Assembly: GCF_030161595.1 (NCBI RefSeq)
Contig: NZ_BSUM01000001.1
Location: 62,001-126,000 of the forward strand
Source of the DNA: Litorihabitans aurantiacus
GTDB lineage: Bacteria > Actinomycetota > Actinomycetes > Actinomycetales > Beutenbergiaceae
DNA: 64,000 nt
Reading direction: 5' to 3'
Position 1 is the stretch's first letter. Every line of letters begins with the position of its first letter. A model generated the notes under the pieces. The model saw only the letters and a program-made list of their open reading frames with translations, was not told the DNA's origin and searched no databases. A program made the translations under genes and the position numbers. Shown here piece after piece: positions 27,420 to 36,248 of the stretch.

Positions 27420-28379
27420 GTGACCCAGCAGCCCCGGGCCGCCCTCGTCTACAACCCCGTGAAGATCGACCTCCCGCGCGTCCGCCGCGCGCTCGAGACG
27501 CTCGAGGCGGAGCTCGGGTACGGCGAGACCCTCCTGCTCGAGACCTCGGTGGAGGACCCCGGCCAGGGCCCGGCGCGCGAGGCGCTGGAGGCGGGGGTCG
27601 ACGTCGTGATCGCCGCCGGGGGTGACGGCACCGTGCGCGCCGTGGCCGAGGCGCTGCGCGGGTCCGGAACGTCGCTGGGTCTCCTGCCCTCCGGCACCGG
27701 CAACCTGCTCGCGCGCAACCTCGGGCTCGGGCTCGCCGACGTCACGCGCGCCCTGCGCATCGCGCTCACCGGCACCGACCGCGCGATCGACGCAGCCGTG
27801 ATGGAGCTGCGCGCGGCCGACGGCGGGTCGAGCGAGCACACGTTCGTCGTCATGGCCGGCATGGGTCTGGACGCCCGCATGCTCTCGGAGACCGACGACG
27901 ACCTCAAGAAGCGCGCCGGCTGGCTCGCCTACGTCCAGGCCATCGTGCGCGTGGTCAAGGACCCCAACGTGCTGCGGTTCTCCTTCCGGCTCGACGACAA
28001 CGAGCCGCGCCGAGTCAAGGCCCACACGATCATCGTCGGCAACTGCGGCACCCTGCCCGCCAACATCCTGCTGCTCCCCGACGCGGCGGTGGACGACGGC
28101 GTGCTCGACATCGTGGTGCTGCGCCCCGAGACGGCGCTGGGCTGGGTGCAGGCGCTGACGAAGATCATCTGGGAGAACGGCATCGTGCGGCGGCTGCCCC
28201 GGGGCGATCGCGCGCCGCGGGCGAAGGTCGACGCGCTCGTCTACTCCACCGGCACCGACCTCGACCTGCGCCTGACCGAGCCGGCCGACGTCGAGCTCGA
28301 CGGCGACCCCTTCGGTCGGGCGGTCGGGTTCCGGGTGCGGGTCGACCCCGGGTCCCTGCTGGTGCGCGTGCCCGAGTGA
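27420..28379 (+). CDS. Diacylglycerol kinase-family lipid kinase
   Basis: 319 residues from GTG 27420 (SD GAAGGGAG). Nucleotide motif GGDGT in 'VVIAAGGDGTVRAVAEAL' and 'LGLLPSGTGNLLARNLGL' define the DAGK catalytic domain; 'GMGLDARML' and 'NCGTLPANILLLPDAAVDDGVLDIVVL' define the C-terminal beta-sandwich. The acceptor is a lipid or a sphingosine-like alcohol; it cannot be told from sequence. It stands divergent from beta-PGM and convergent with topoisomerase IB. Confidence 0.92.
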   Translation: MTQQPRAALVYNPVKIDLPRVRRALETLEAELGYGETLLLETSVEDPGQGPAREALEAGVDVVIAAGGDGTVRAVAEALRGSGTSLGLLPSGTGNLLARNLGLGLADVTRALRIALTGTDRAIDAAVMELRAADGGSSEHTFVVMAGMGLDARMLSETDDDLKKRAGWLAYVQAIVRVVKDPNVLRFSFRLDDNEPRRVKAHTIIVGNCGTLPANILLLPDAAVDDGVLDIVVLRPETALGWVQALTKIIWENGIVRRLPRGDRAPRAKVDALVYSTGTDLDLRLTEPADVELDGDPFGRAVGFRVRVDPGSLLVRVPE

Positions 28380-28417
28380 GCCGGCCCCGGCGGGGCGCTC
28401 TCGGGCGCGCCGCTCAC
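28376..28417. terminator. Possible bidirectional hairpin between convergent genes
   Basis: GTGAG(C)CGGC near the stop of the lipid kinase pairs with GCCGCTCAC at the stop of topoisomerase IB, with further G/C-rich pairing inside. Confidence 0.35.
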
Positions 28418-29385
28418 GCCAGCAGCGCCCGCAGCTCGCTCTCGACCGAGTCCGCGCGCCGCGGATCCATCGTGACGCCGTCGGCGTACAGGTCGACCAG
28501 CCGCGGGTCGACGTAGCTCGCGCGCGCGATGCTCGGCGTGTTGCCGAGCTCGGCGGCCGCGGCCTCCATCGCGCGGGCGACGGCGCGGCGGCGCGCCACC
28601 TGCGTCGGCTGCACACCCTGGCGCGCGAGCTCGACGGCGGCCGCCGCCGTCCCGTGCAGCGTGCGGAAGTCCTTGGCGGTGAAGTCGCCGCCGGTGCGGT
28701 CCCGCACGTCCGCGTTGATCTCCTCCGCGGCGAGCGGGTGCCAGTCCCCGCCGTCGTCGTGCCACGCGATCAGCCGCGCGCGCGGGCCGCGGCGCTTGAG
28801 GCGCGAGACGAGGGCCGCGAGGTCGGGGTCGCGGGTCTCGCTCGACCACTCCTGCCCGCTCTTCGCGGGGAACTCCAGCAGCACCGTGTCACCGCCGGTG
28901 ACGCTCGCGTGCGCGCCCAGCAGCGTCGTCAGGCCGAAGGAGCCGTGCTTCTTCACGTACCGCTCGGAGCCCACCCGCAGGTTGGCGCTGTCGAGGATGC
29001 GGAACGCGCCGGCGAGCACGCGCTCGCGCCCGAGGCCGTCGCGCCGCAGGTCGAGCGTGACGCTGCGCCGGGCGGCCGGCAGCGTGGCGGCCAGCTCGAG
29101 CGCGCGCTCGTACTTCACGCGGTCGCGGCGCTCGCGCCAGGCGGAGTGGTAGAGGTACTGGCGGCGGCCGGCGTCGTCGATCCCCGTGGCCTGGACGTGG
29201 CCGTTCGGGTAGGGGCAGATCCACACGTCGCGCCACGCGGGCGGGATCGCGAGCGTGCGGATGCGCTCGCGCGTCTCGGTGTCGCCCACGACGGCGCCGC
29301 TCGCGTCGCGGAAGCTCCAGCCGCGCCCGGAGCGCACGCGCGTGAGACCGCGGCCGTTCGTGACGCTGCGCCGCAACCTGACCAT
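28414..29385 (-). CDS. DNA topoisomerase IB (poxvirus-like)
   Basis: 323 residues from ATG 29385. Bacterial type IB enzymes relax supercoils through a 3'-phosphotyrosine link. N-terminal part: 'IRTLAIPPAWRDVWICPYPNGHVQATGIDDAGRRQYLYHSAWRERRDRVKY'. Catalytic region: 'NLRVGSERYVKKHGSFGLTTLL' (active-site Arg), 'FPAKSGQEW', 'FTAKDFRTLHGT' (His/Lys), and the nucleophile Tyr291 in 'ARASYVDPRLVDLY'. Single gene, no partner seen. Confidence 0.95.
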   Translation of the reverse strand: MVRLRRSVTNGRGLTRVRSGRGWSFRDASGAVVGDTETRERIRTLAIPPAWRDVWICPYPNGHVQATGIDDAGRRQYLYHSAWRERRDRVKYERALELAATLPAARRSVTLDLRRDGLGRERVLAGAFRILDSANLRVGSERYVKKHGSFGLTTLLGAHASVTGGDTVLLEFPAKSGQEWSSETRDPDLAALVSRLKRRGPRARLIAWHDDGGDWHPLAAEEINADVRDRTGGDFTAKDFRTLHGTAAAAVELARQGVQPTQVARRRAVARAMEAAAAELGNTPSIARASYVDPRLVDLYADGVTMDPRRADSVESELRALLA

Positions 29386-29541
29386 CTGTCGAGCGTAGGA
29401 CGGGGTGGGCGGTGGCGGTGCAACCGCGTGCGAGGGACGGTGGGGTCGGCCCCGGGTGGCCCGTGGTGTCGGCCCCGTGTGTTCGCCGCGGCGTCGCCCG
29501 CCGGACGCCGGGGCGTCACACGGCGCGCCTAGCCTCGCGCC

Positions 29542-31941
29542 GTGATGACTCCGCAGCGTCGTTCGCCCGCCCCCGCACCCGCCCCGCTCGCCACCCCGCG
29601 GGTCCGCCGCGCCGGCGCGGCCGCCCTCGCCTGCGCCGGCCTCGCCGGTGCGTTCCTCACCGCGCCCGCAGCCGTCGGTGCACCCGAGTCGGCGCCCGCG
29701 GCCGCCGTCGAGCCGATCGTGCTCTCGGCACCCGGGGCCGCGCTCGGCCTCACCCCGGTCGCCACGCACCTCGACGGCGCGTTCGAGGAGAGCGCCGCCG
29801 AGATCGTCGCCTTCCACGCCCCCACGCAGCAGGCGTTCGTCGTGAACGCGCGCGCCGGCGTCGTCGACGTCCTGTCGACGGCCACGCCGGGCGACCTGAC
29901 GCGCGTGGCCAGCCTCGACGCGACGTCCGCGCCCGGGGTGCCCGACGGCGCCGTCGCCAACTCCCTCGCGGTGCGGGCGGACGGACTCGTCGTGGTCGCC
30001 GTGGAGAACCCCGTGAAGACCGAGCCCGGCTGGCTCGTGTTCTTCGACGCGGCGACGGCGGCCGTCGACGGCGACGGAGGTACCGCCCTCGGATCCGTCC
30101 CGGTCGGCGCGCTGCCCGACATGGTGACGCTGACGCCGGACGGGCGCACCGCCGTCGTGGCCAACGAGGGCGAGCCCGCGGAGGACTACTCGGTCGATCC
30201 CGAGGGCTCGATCGGCGTCGTGGCGCTGCCCGCGGGCGTGGCGGCCCCGACCGCGGCCGACGTGCGCACCGCGACCTTCCACGCGTGGGAGGCCGACGGG
30301 AGCCGCGAGCTCCCCGACGGCGTGCGCGTCTTCGGCGAGCAGCCGCACGGCGCGGACCGGCCGGTCTCGCGCAACCTCGAGCCGGAGTACATCACCGTGG
30401 CCGGCGACGGCCGCACCGCCTGGGCCTCGCTCCAGGAGGCGAACGCTCTGGCCGTGATCGACCTCGACTCCGCCGAGATCACCGACCTGCTCCCGCTCGG
30501 GACCGTCGACCACTCCGTCGCGGGCTCGGGCATCGACCCGAGCGACCGCGACGGCCGCGTCGACATCCGCACCGTCCCCGTGCACGGCCTGCCGATGCCC
30601 GACGCCATCGAGTCCTACGAGGTCGACGGCGAGACCTTCATCGTGACCGCGAACGAGGGTGACGCTCGCGAGTGGGGCGACTACGTCGAGGCTGTGCGGG
30701 CCAAGGCGCTCGGCCGGAACGGTGTGGCGCCGGTCTGTGCCGACAGCCCCGCCGCCTCGCAGCTGGGTGACGCCGACCTGGGTCGCCTCGAGGTCACCAT
30801 CGCCTCCGGCCTGAACGCGGAGGGGACCTGCTACGAGCAGCTGCACTCCTTCGGCACGCGCTCCTTCTCGATCTACGGCGCCGACGGCGAGCGCGTCTTC
30901 GACTCCGGGCAGCAGCTCGAGGAGATCGTCGCCGAGGCGATCCCGGAGTTCTTCAACAGCAATCACGCCTCGAGCGACCTGGAGTCGCGCAGCGACGCGA
31001 AGGGTCCGGAGCCGGAGGGTGTGGCGCTCGGCGTCGTGGACGGCCGCACCTATGCCTTCGTCGGGCTGGAGCGCGTGGGCGGCATCGCCGTCTTCGACGT
31101 CACCGTGCCCGCCGACGCGACCTTCGTGACGTACATCAACAATCGCGACTTCTCGGTCTCGGCGGAGAACGCGATCGCCGACCGGGGCGACCCCGCCCAG
31201 GTGCTGACCGCCGCGGGCGACCTCGGACCCGAGGGCCTCGCCTTCATCCCGGCCGAGGGCTCGCCCACGGGAGGCCCGGCGCTCCTGGTGGGCAACGAGG
31301 TCTCCGGCACCACCACCCTGTTCGCGATCGACGCGCCGATCCGATTCTCCGACGTCGAGGGCAGCCAGTTCGCCACGGAGATCGCCTGGCTGGCGCAGCA
31401 GCGCATCTCGACCGGCTGGGTCGGCGCCGACGGCACGCGCGAGTTCCGGCCGCTCGCCCCGATCGCGCGCGACGCGATGGCCGCGTTCCTGTACCGCTGG
31501 GCCGGCTCGCCCGCCGTCGTGCTGCCGGAGACCTCGCCGTTCGCGGACGTGACGCCGACGAACCAGTTCTACCGGGAGATCGTCTGGATGCAGCAGCAGG
31601 GCTACGCGACGGGGTGGACCGAGGCCGACGGCACCGCGACGTTCCGGCCGCTCGAGCCGATCGCCCGCGACGCTATGGCGGCCTTCCTGTTCCGGGCGGC
31701 CGGATCGCCGTCGGACGAGGTGCCCGCGGGCTCGCCGTTCACCGACGTCGCCCCCGGGGACGCGTTCGCCGACGAGATCGCGTGGCTGCAGGCCACCGGG
31801 ATCGCGACCGGCTGGATCGGCAACGACGGGCGGGACGTCTACCAGCCGCTCAACCCCGTGGCGCGCGACGCCATGGCCGCGTTCCTGTTCCGGTTCGACG
31901 AGCGGCTCGGGGCGCCCGGGCAGGCTGACGGCTCGAGCTGA
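29542..31941 (+). CDS. Secreted choice-of-anchor I protein with three SLH repeats
   Basis: 799 residues; GTG 29542 and ATG 29545 are both possible starts. A signal peptide (1-47) leads to a beta-propeller-like region with 'DMVTLTPDGRTAVVANEGEPAEDY', 'ANEGDAREWGDY', 'EPEGVALGVVDGRTYAFVGLERVGG' and 'DLGPEGLAFIP', the hallmarks of choice-of-anchor I proteins (alkaline-phosphatase-associated propellers). From residue about 598 there are three SLH repeats, each with 'ARDAMAAFL(Y/F)R', closely similar to those of the protein at 3629-8013. It should be held on the wall surface. Enzyme activity is not proven. Confidence 0.92.
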   Translation: MMTPQRRSPAPAPAPLATPRVRRAGAAALACAGLAGAFLTAPAAVGAPESAPAAAVEPIVLSAPGAALGLTPVATHLDGAFEESAAEIVAFHAPTQQAFVVNARAGVVDVLSTATPGDLTRVASLDATSAPGVPDGAVANSLAVRADGLVVVAVENPVKTEPGWLVFFDAATAAVDGDGGTALGSVPVGALPDMVTLTPDGRTAVVANEGEPAEDYSVDPEGSIGVVALPAGVAAPTAADVRTATFHAWEADGSRELPDGVRVFGEQPHGADRPVSRNLEPEYITVAGDGRTAWASLQEANALAVIDLDSAEITDLLPLGTVDHSVAGSGIDPSDRDGRVDIRTVPVHGLPMPDAIESYEVDGETFIVTANEGDAREWGDYVEAVRAKALGRNGVAPVCADSPAASQLGDADLGRLEVTIASGLNAEGTCYEQLHSFGTRSFSIYGADGERVFDSGQQLEEIVAEAIPEFFNSNHASSDLESRSDAKGPEPEGVALGVVDGRTYAFVGLERVGGIAVFDVTVPADATFVTYINNRDFSVSAENAIADRGDPAQVLTAAGDLGPEGLAFIPAEGSPTGGPALLVGNEVSGTTTLFAIDAPIRFSDVEGSQFATEIAWLAQQRISTGWVGADGTREFRPLAPIARDAMAAFLYRWAGSPAVVLPETSPFADVTPTNQFYREIVWMQQQGYATGWTEADGTATFRPLEPIARDAMAAFLFRAAGSPSDEVPAGSPFTDVAPGDAFADEIAWLQATGIATGWIGNDGRDVYQPLNPVARDAMAAFLFRFDERLGAPGQADGSS

Positions 31942-31983
31942 CGGGTTGGGCTGACGGCAAGGGCTGACGCCTAGGGTCGGAGC

Positions 31984-33440
31984 ATGGAGACCGCGCTCGA
32001 GATCGCCGCCGCCGTCCGTCGCCGTGAGGTGAGCGCGGTCGAGGTGACGACGGCGGCGCTCGAGCGAGCGGAGCGGGTCGGGCCGGTGGTCGGGGCGTTC
32101 GCGGAGGTGACGCCGGAGCTGGCACTCGGGCAGGCGCGGGCGGTGGACGAGGCGGTCGCGGGTGGCGGCGGTGGTGTCGATGCCGCGAACCTTCCGCTCG
32201 CGGGTGTCCCGCTCCCGGTCAAGGACCTCAACCAGGTCGCGGGCGTCCCGCTGCGCGCGGGTTCGCGCGTGCTCGCGGCGCAGCCGCTCGTCCCCGAGGT
32301 CGACGACGGCACGGTGACCCGGCTGCGCGAGGCCGGCACGAGCATGATCGGTAAGACGGCGACGCCGGAGTTCGGCTTCCCGCCCTACACGGAGCCGCGC
32401 ACGGGCCCGGGCGGGGAGATCGTGGCGGCGCGGACGCCGTGGGACCTGCGGCGGGGCGCCGGCGGGTCCAGCGGTGGAGCGGCGGCGGCCGTCGCGGCCG
32501 GGATCGTGTCGGTGGCGCACGCGTCCGACGGCGGGGGTCCATCCGGATCCCGGCCGCGAGCTGCGGGATCGTCGGGTTCAAGCCGTCGCGCGGTCTCGTC
32601 AGCCCCGGGCCGTGGGGCGTGGAGGGCAACGGGCTCGCGACGCAGGGCGTGGTCTCGCGCACGGTGCTCGACACGGCGCTCGCGCTCGGGGTGCTGGCCC
32701 ACGGGTGGCCGGGGGACTCGCCGCGGGCCGAACCGGGGGATCTTCTCGCGGCGGCCCGTGCAGGCGAGGCGGGCGACGTCGCGCGCGGCCTGCGCGTGGG
32801 AGTGCTGACGACGCCGGTGGTGGCGGGCGACGCGGTCGTGCACCCCGAGGCGGTGCGCGCCGCCGAGCGGGCGGCGGGGACGCTCGAGGCGGCGGGCGCC
32901 GTCGTCGAGGACGCGCCGGTGCCGTTCGCGCCGGAGGACTGGCTCGCGTTCATGCCGCTGTGGTCGGTCGGCGCGCTGACGCTGCCCGTGCCGGACGAGG
33001 CCGAGGAGCTGCTCGAGCCGCTGACGCGCTGGCTGCGCGAGGTGGGGCGCTCGGTGGACGGGGCCGCGTACGCACGGGCCGTGGCGGATGCGCAGCGGGT
33101 CGCGCGCCGGGTGGCGACGGCGTGGGGCGGCTTCGACGTGGTGGTGACGCCGTCGCTGGCGGGGCCGCCCGCGCCGGTGGGATCGATCCGGGACGACGCC
33201 GACCCCGCGCGCGACTTCGAGGACCAGAAGCGGTTCACGCCGTGGACGTCGATCGCGAACATCGCGGGCCTGCCGTCGGTGTCGCTGCCGGTGCACCGGG
33301 CGGAGGTCGACGGCGCCCGGCTGCCGTTCGGCGCGATGCTCACCGGCCGCGCGGGCCGCGACGGCGCGCTGCTGGGCGTGGCGCGCCTGCTGGAGCTGGC
33401 CGACCCGTGGCCGGCCCCGCCGTCGCCCTCGCCCCTCTGA
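31984..33440 (+). pseudogene. Amidase signature enzyme (frameshift at the catalytic serine)
   Basis: ATG 31984. The first frame carries the catalytic Lys in 'LPVKDLNQVAG' (about residue 79) and the cis-Ser motif '[16 protein letters not shown]' (about 160), then is lost in the G5 run 32533-32537. The second frame starts with '[19 protein letters not shown]', i.e. the nucleophile Ser and its flank, and runs to 33440. One extra G gives '[17 protein letters not shown]', a perfect amidase signature, and a 485-residue protein. Amidases of this family hydrolyse amide bonds of varied substrates; the substrate is unknown. If the break were real the enzyme would lose its nucleophile. Confidence 0.87.
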
Positions 33441-33444
33441 CCTC

Positions 33445-33549
33445 CGCGAGGTACTTGTGGGAGCCCGCGAGGGGTCTGTGGGGCTCCGCGAGGGACTTCT
33501 GGGCGATCGCGAGAGACTTCGGGGCGTTCGCGAGAGACTTCTGGGGCAC
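33445..33549 (+). repeat. Tandem array of five 21-bp units
   Basis: Units start at 33445, 33466, 33487, 33508 and 33529, each exactly 21 bp, beginning CGCGAG(A/G)G followed by a CTT/TCT and a G-run (for example CGCGAGAGACTTCTGGGG). Units diverge in sequence but not in length. The array begins five bases after the amidase stop and ends 21 bp before the next start codon. Confidence 0.85.
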
Positions 33550-33570
33550 CCCGCGGGGGAGGATGGCGGC

Positions 33571-34053
33571 ATGGAGATCCCCGCCACCGACCGGCTGCTG
33601 CACGCCCACGGATTCGCGACCGACACACCCGCCCATCTGCGCGCTCTCACGGGTGACGACGCCGCGGCGCGTGAGGCCGCCGTCGACCACCTCGCGACCT
33701 CGGTCATCCACGAGGGGACGCCGTGGCCGGCGACGGGACCGGTGGCCGCCTACGTGGCGCACCTCGTCGAGACGCGCGCGACCGACGAGGACGTGCACGA
33801 GGCGCTCCTCGACTTCCTCGCCGAGGTCGCCGACGCCGTCGAGATCGCCGAGGAGGACGGCGGTGAGACCCAGCAGCGCGCCGACCTGGCCGAGCTCGGG
33901 CGCGATCTCGACGCCGAGCTCGCGCTCGTGCACAGCGCGAAGGACCTCGAGCTGCAGTTCGTGGACGAGGAGTTCGCCGACCTCGTGCTGACGCACGCGT
34001 ACCTCGGGGTCCTCTCGGCCGCGCCGTCCGTCCGACGCGCCCTCGGCAACTAG
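33571..34053 (+). CDS. Helical-repeat hypothetical protein
   Basis: 160 residues from ATG 33571, with GGGAGG 9 nt upstream. Very acidic and helical. The segment '[36 protein letters not shown]' resembles HEAT-type repeats found in many actinobacterial hypothetical proteins. No catalytic residues are apparent. It sits immediately inside the left repeat array and may belong with the two genes that follow, although an operator-like palindrome separates them. Confidence 0.75.
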   Translation: MEIPATDRLLHAHGFATDTPAHLRALTGDDAAAREAAVDHLATSVIHEGTPWPATGPVAAYVAHLVETRATDEDVHEALLDFLAEVADAVEIAEEDGGETQQRADLAELGRDLDAELALVHSAKDLELQFVDEEFADLVLTHAYLGVLSAAPSVRRALGN

Positions 34054-34069
34054 TCCGCTCCAAGCAACC

Positions 34070-34087
34070 ACTTGCACATCTGCAAGT
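34070..34087. promoter_or_regulatory. Operator-like palindrome before the membrane protein/regulator operon
   Basis: ACTTGC-N6-GCAAGT, 19 nt upstream of ATG 34107. A second overlapping dyad CAAG-N6-CTTG lies at 34061-34074. It is AT-rich for this genome and is well placed for autoregulation by the winged-helix protein at 34514-34882. Confidence 0.6.
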
Positions 34088-34106
34088 AGCGACCTACCGT
34101 GGTCGC

Positions 34107-34517
34107 ATGGACAACGCACACGTGCCGGAAGAGAAGGTCGCCATCACCGCTGACGTCCCTGCCGCGCCCGCGTGGCGCTGGTCGGGCAACGATCTCGTGC
34201 TCGTCGCCGGGGTGCCGCTGACGCTGTACGTCGGGGGGCTAGGAGCGGGCGCGGGGAGCGTCTGGGGATTCGTCATCGCATGCTTCGGCGCGCTGGCCAT
34301 GGTCACGCTCGTGGCCCAGCGTCGGGGGCGCCGCAACCAGCCCCGTGTCGCGACGTGGGTGCCTCTCGCCTCGGTCGGAGCCGCCGCCGTCGTCGTCGTT
34401 CTCGCCTGGGGGCTGTGGCGGGGTGAAGCGCTCGAGGGGGCCGCCCTCGTCCTGGCGCCGCTCGTGCTCGTGGCGGTGGCGCTGGGGACGGTCGCCGCCC
34501 TGCGGTGGGCGCGGTGA
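34107..34517 (+). CDS. Four-helix membrane protein, coupled to a winged-helix regulator
   Basis: 136 residues from ATG 34107. About four membrane segments ('LVLVAGVPLTLYVGGLGAGAG', 'GFVIACFGALAMVTLVAQ', 'ASVGAAAVVVVLAWGLW', 'GAALVLAPLVLVAVALGTVAAL') joined by a basic loop 'RRGRRNQPR'. Family not recognised. Its stop overlaps the regulator start as GTGA (34514-34517), a pairing often seen when a small membrane protein is controlled by its own regulator. Confidence 0.75.
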   Translation: MDNAHVPEEKVAITADVPAAPAWRWSGNDLVLVAGVPLTLYVGGLGAGAGSVWGFVIACFGALAMVTLVAQRRGRRNQPRVATWVPLASVGAAAVVVVLAWGLWRGEALEGAALVLAPLVLVAVALGTVAALRWAR

Positions 34518-34882
34518 GCGCCGCGGCTCCCGGGGGTGGGGCGTCGCCGGTCGACGGCGCGGTCGGCGGCGGAGCGACGGGTGAGGTCCCGGCGACTCGG
34601 GGTGCGGTGGACCGCGAGCGAGAGCTCCTCGTGCTCCCGCGGTTCAAGGTGCTGGGCTTCCTCGCCCAGGTCGAGGAGTCCGACTACGCCTCGATCGCCG
34701 ACTTCACGGGCCTGAGCGTGCCCGACATCTCGCGCGCCGTCGGGTTCCTCGACGACCGCGCCCTCGTGGACGTCCGCAAGGACCGCAACGGGCGGTACGC
34801 CCGCACCCAGGTCAGGGCGACGGACGACGGCGTGCGCGAGTTCCGCGCCCTGCTCGCCACGCTGCGGCGCTACGGGCTCTGA
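34514..34882 (+). CDS. Winged-helix (MarR/HTH_34-like) transcriptional regulator
   Basis: 122 residues from GTG 34514. After a roughly 40-residue flexible N-terminus comes 'LPRFKVLGFLAQVEESDYASIADFTGLSVPDISRAVGFLDDRALVDVRKDRNGRYARTQVRATDDGVREFRALLATL', a textbook winged helix-turn-helix: three helices, then a wing with Arg residues. This matches the HTH_34 group of transcription factors. The palindrome at 34070-34087 is the likely operator. Ligand unknown. Confidence 0.88.
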   Translation: MSAAAPGGGASPVDGAVGGGATGEVPATRGAVDRERELLVLPRFKVLGFLAQVEESDYASIADFTGLSVPDISRAVGFLDDRALVDVRKDRNGRYARTQVRATDDGVREFRALLATLRRYGL

Positions 34883-34884
34883 GG

Positions 34885-34971
34885 GGCGCCCGGAAAGTCT
34901 CTCGCGGGTGCCCCACAAGTACCTCGCGAGTGCCCCAGAAGTACCTCGCGGCGTCCCGGAAACCCCTCGCG
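34885..34971 (-). repeat. Tandem array of four 21-22-bp units, mirror of the array at 33445
   Basis: Units end in CTCGCG at 34906, 34928, 34950 and 34971 (spacing 22, 22, 21). Read on the minus strand they start CGCGAG and match the units at 33445-33549, for example CGCGAGGTACTTGTGGGG. The array fills the gap between the stops of the regulator (plus) and the next gene (minus). Confidence 0.85.
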
Positions 34972-34975
34972 GAGG

Positions 34976-35434
34976 TCAGAGGCGGAGGAGGGCCAGGTCG
35001 ACGCGTTCGGCGACGTACGGGGCCAGCGGCACCGGCGCCGCGCCCGGGCTCCACGTGAAGAGCACCTCGCCGTCACGCCGCACCAGCGGGTGCTCGCCGA
35101 CGACGGCGGGGCGCCAGCCCAGGTGCACCACGCACCCGGGCGGGATGCCCCCGCGGCGCGCCTCGATGCGCAGATCCGCGCGGTGGCGCGCCGAGTCGGC
35201 CGTGTAACCGCGTGTGGTCTCGGCCTCGGTCCGCACGACCTCGCCCGGGAGGGCGAGCTCGCCGTCGGGCAGGAGCAGCAGCGCACCGATGCGCCAGGCC
35301 TCGCCGACGGCGATGATCCGGGGCGCCCGCCCGACGCCGGCCACCCGGCGCGGCACGCGCCGCAGCCCGAGCACCTCCGACGGGACGCCGCCCGCCCGGA
35401 GGCGGGCGACGGCGTCCGTCACGAGGTCACTCAC
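34976..35434 (-). CDS. Conserved hypothetical protein
   Basis: 152 residues from GTG 35434. Begins 'LVTDAVARLRAGGVPSEVLGLRRVPRRV' and contains 'GEAWRIGALLLLPDGELALPGEVVRTEAETTRGYTADSARHRADLRIEARRGGIPPGCVVHLGW', a mostly beta-strand protein with no signal peptide. I do not recognise a named family. Its last codons lie in the 18-bp inverted repeat. Confidence 0.7.
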   Translation of the reverse strand: MSDLVTDAVARLRAGGVPSEVLGLRRVPRRVAGVGRAPRIIAVGEAWRIGALLLLPDGELALPGEVVRTEAETTRGYTADSARHRADLRIEARRGGIPPGCVVHLGWRPAVVGEHPLVRRDGEVLFTWSPGAAPVPLAPYVAERVDLALLRL

Positions 35435-35492
35435 CCCCGCATCGTGTCACGCGGGCCAGGCCGACGACCGTCAGGCCGCGCGCCGGCCACCG

Positions 35493-36248
35493 TCAGCCGG
35501 TGATCGCGCGAGCGAACACCACCCGGTTCTGGTCGTGCCGCTGCGAGCGGGTGTCGAACTCGCCGGTGCAGGTGACGAGGCGGAGCTCGTCGGTCGCGAG
35601 GGCACCGAAGACCTCCCGGGTGGGGTAGTCGTCCTTCAGGAAGTTCTCCACCCGGTAGACCTCGTAGGCGTGGGTCGTGCCGTCGGCGTCGTCCACCTCG
35701 ACGCGGTCGCCGACCTCCAGCTCGGTCAGGCGGAAGAACACCGCCGGTCCCGTGGGGGAGTCGACGTGGCCCGCGATCACCGTCGGTCCGCGGCCGCCGG
35801 GCCTGCCGCCGCCCGTGAACCAGCCGACGCGGTCCCAGTCGTCGGGCACCTCCATCTTGCCGTCGTCGGCGATCCCGAGCTCCATCATCTGCTCGTCGAC
35901 CTCGATGTCCGCGATCCGCAGCGCGACCGGGTCGACACCGACGCCGAGGCTCGCGACGGGCTCCGGCTCCGGCTCCGGGGCAGGAGCGGGCGCCTCCTCC
36001 GACGGCGGGGCCTCGGGCTCGGGCACGCTCGACACCGGCGCCTTCGTGTGCGCCGGATCGGTCGGTGCCGCCGAGGCGTCCGACAGCGTCGCGGCGTCCG
36101 CGGGAGCGTCGTCGCCCCCGGAGCACCCCGCGAGCAGGAGGACGGCGGCGAGCGCGGCGCCCGCCGTCGTCCGCACCCCGCGCACGGGGAGCGGGACGCG
36201 AACCCGCCGCGCCTCCGCACCCCGGGCGGCGCGGCGGGTCGCTCTCAT
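35493..36248 (-). CDS. Class F sortase
   Basis: 251 residues from ATG 36248. N-terminal export signal with 'LAAVLLLAGCSGG', which also fits a lipobox, then a Pro/Glu/Ala-rich linker (about 60-110) and the catalytic domain: His in 'VIAGHVDSPTGPAVFFRL', Cys in 'RLVTCTGEF' and Arg in 'QRHDQNRVVFARAI'. This is the small class F form of actinobacteria. The start overlaps the CHRD gene stop as ATGA, so the CHRD protein may be its substrate. Confidence 0.93.
   Translation of the reverse strand: MRATRRAARGAEARRVRVPLPVRGVRTTAGAALAAVLLLAGCSGGDDAPADAATLSDASAAPTDPAHTKAPVSSVPEPEAPPSEEAPAPAPEPEPEPVASLGVGVDPVALRIADIEVDEQMMELGIADDGKMEVPDDWDRVGWFTGGGRPGGRGPTVIAGHVDSPTGPAVFFRLTELEVGDRVEVDDADGTTHAYEVYRVENFLKDDYPTREVFGALATDELRLVTCTGEFDTRSQRHDQNRVVFARAITG

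Larger units (their letters stand above)
33434..34982. repeat. Segment bounded by an 18-bp perfect inverted repeat
   Basis: CCTCTGACCTCCGCGAGG at 33434-33451 recurs as its exact complement at 34965-34982. Each copy contains the stop codon of the outer gene (amidase on plus, hypothetical on minus) and runs into a short-repeat array. The 1.5-kb interior holds three plus-strand genes. Confidence 0.75.

Noticed and set aside
28414-32520. Very long open frame (over 1,300 codons) on the minus strand
   Set aside because: Only the last 323 residues (topoisomerase IB) look like protein. The rest is antisense to the SLH and amidase genes and consists of Arg/Gly/Val-rich shadow sequence caused by high GC at codon position three.
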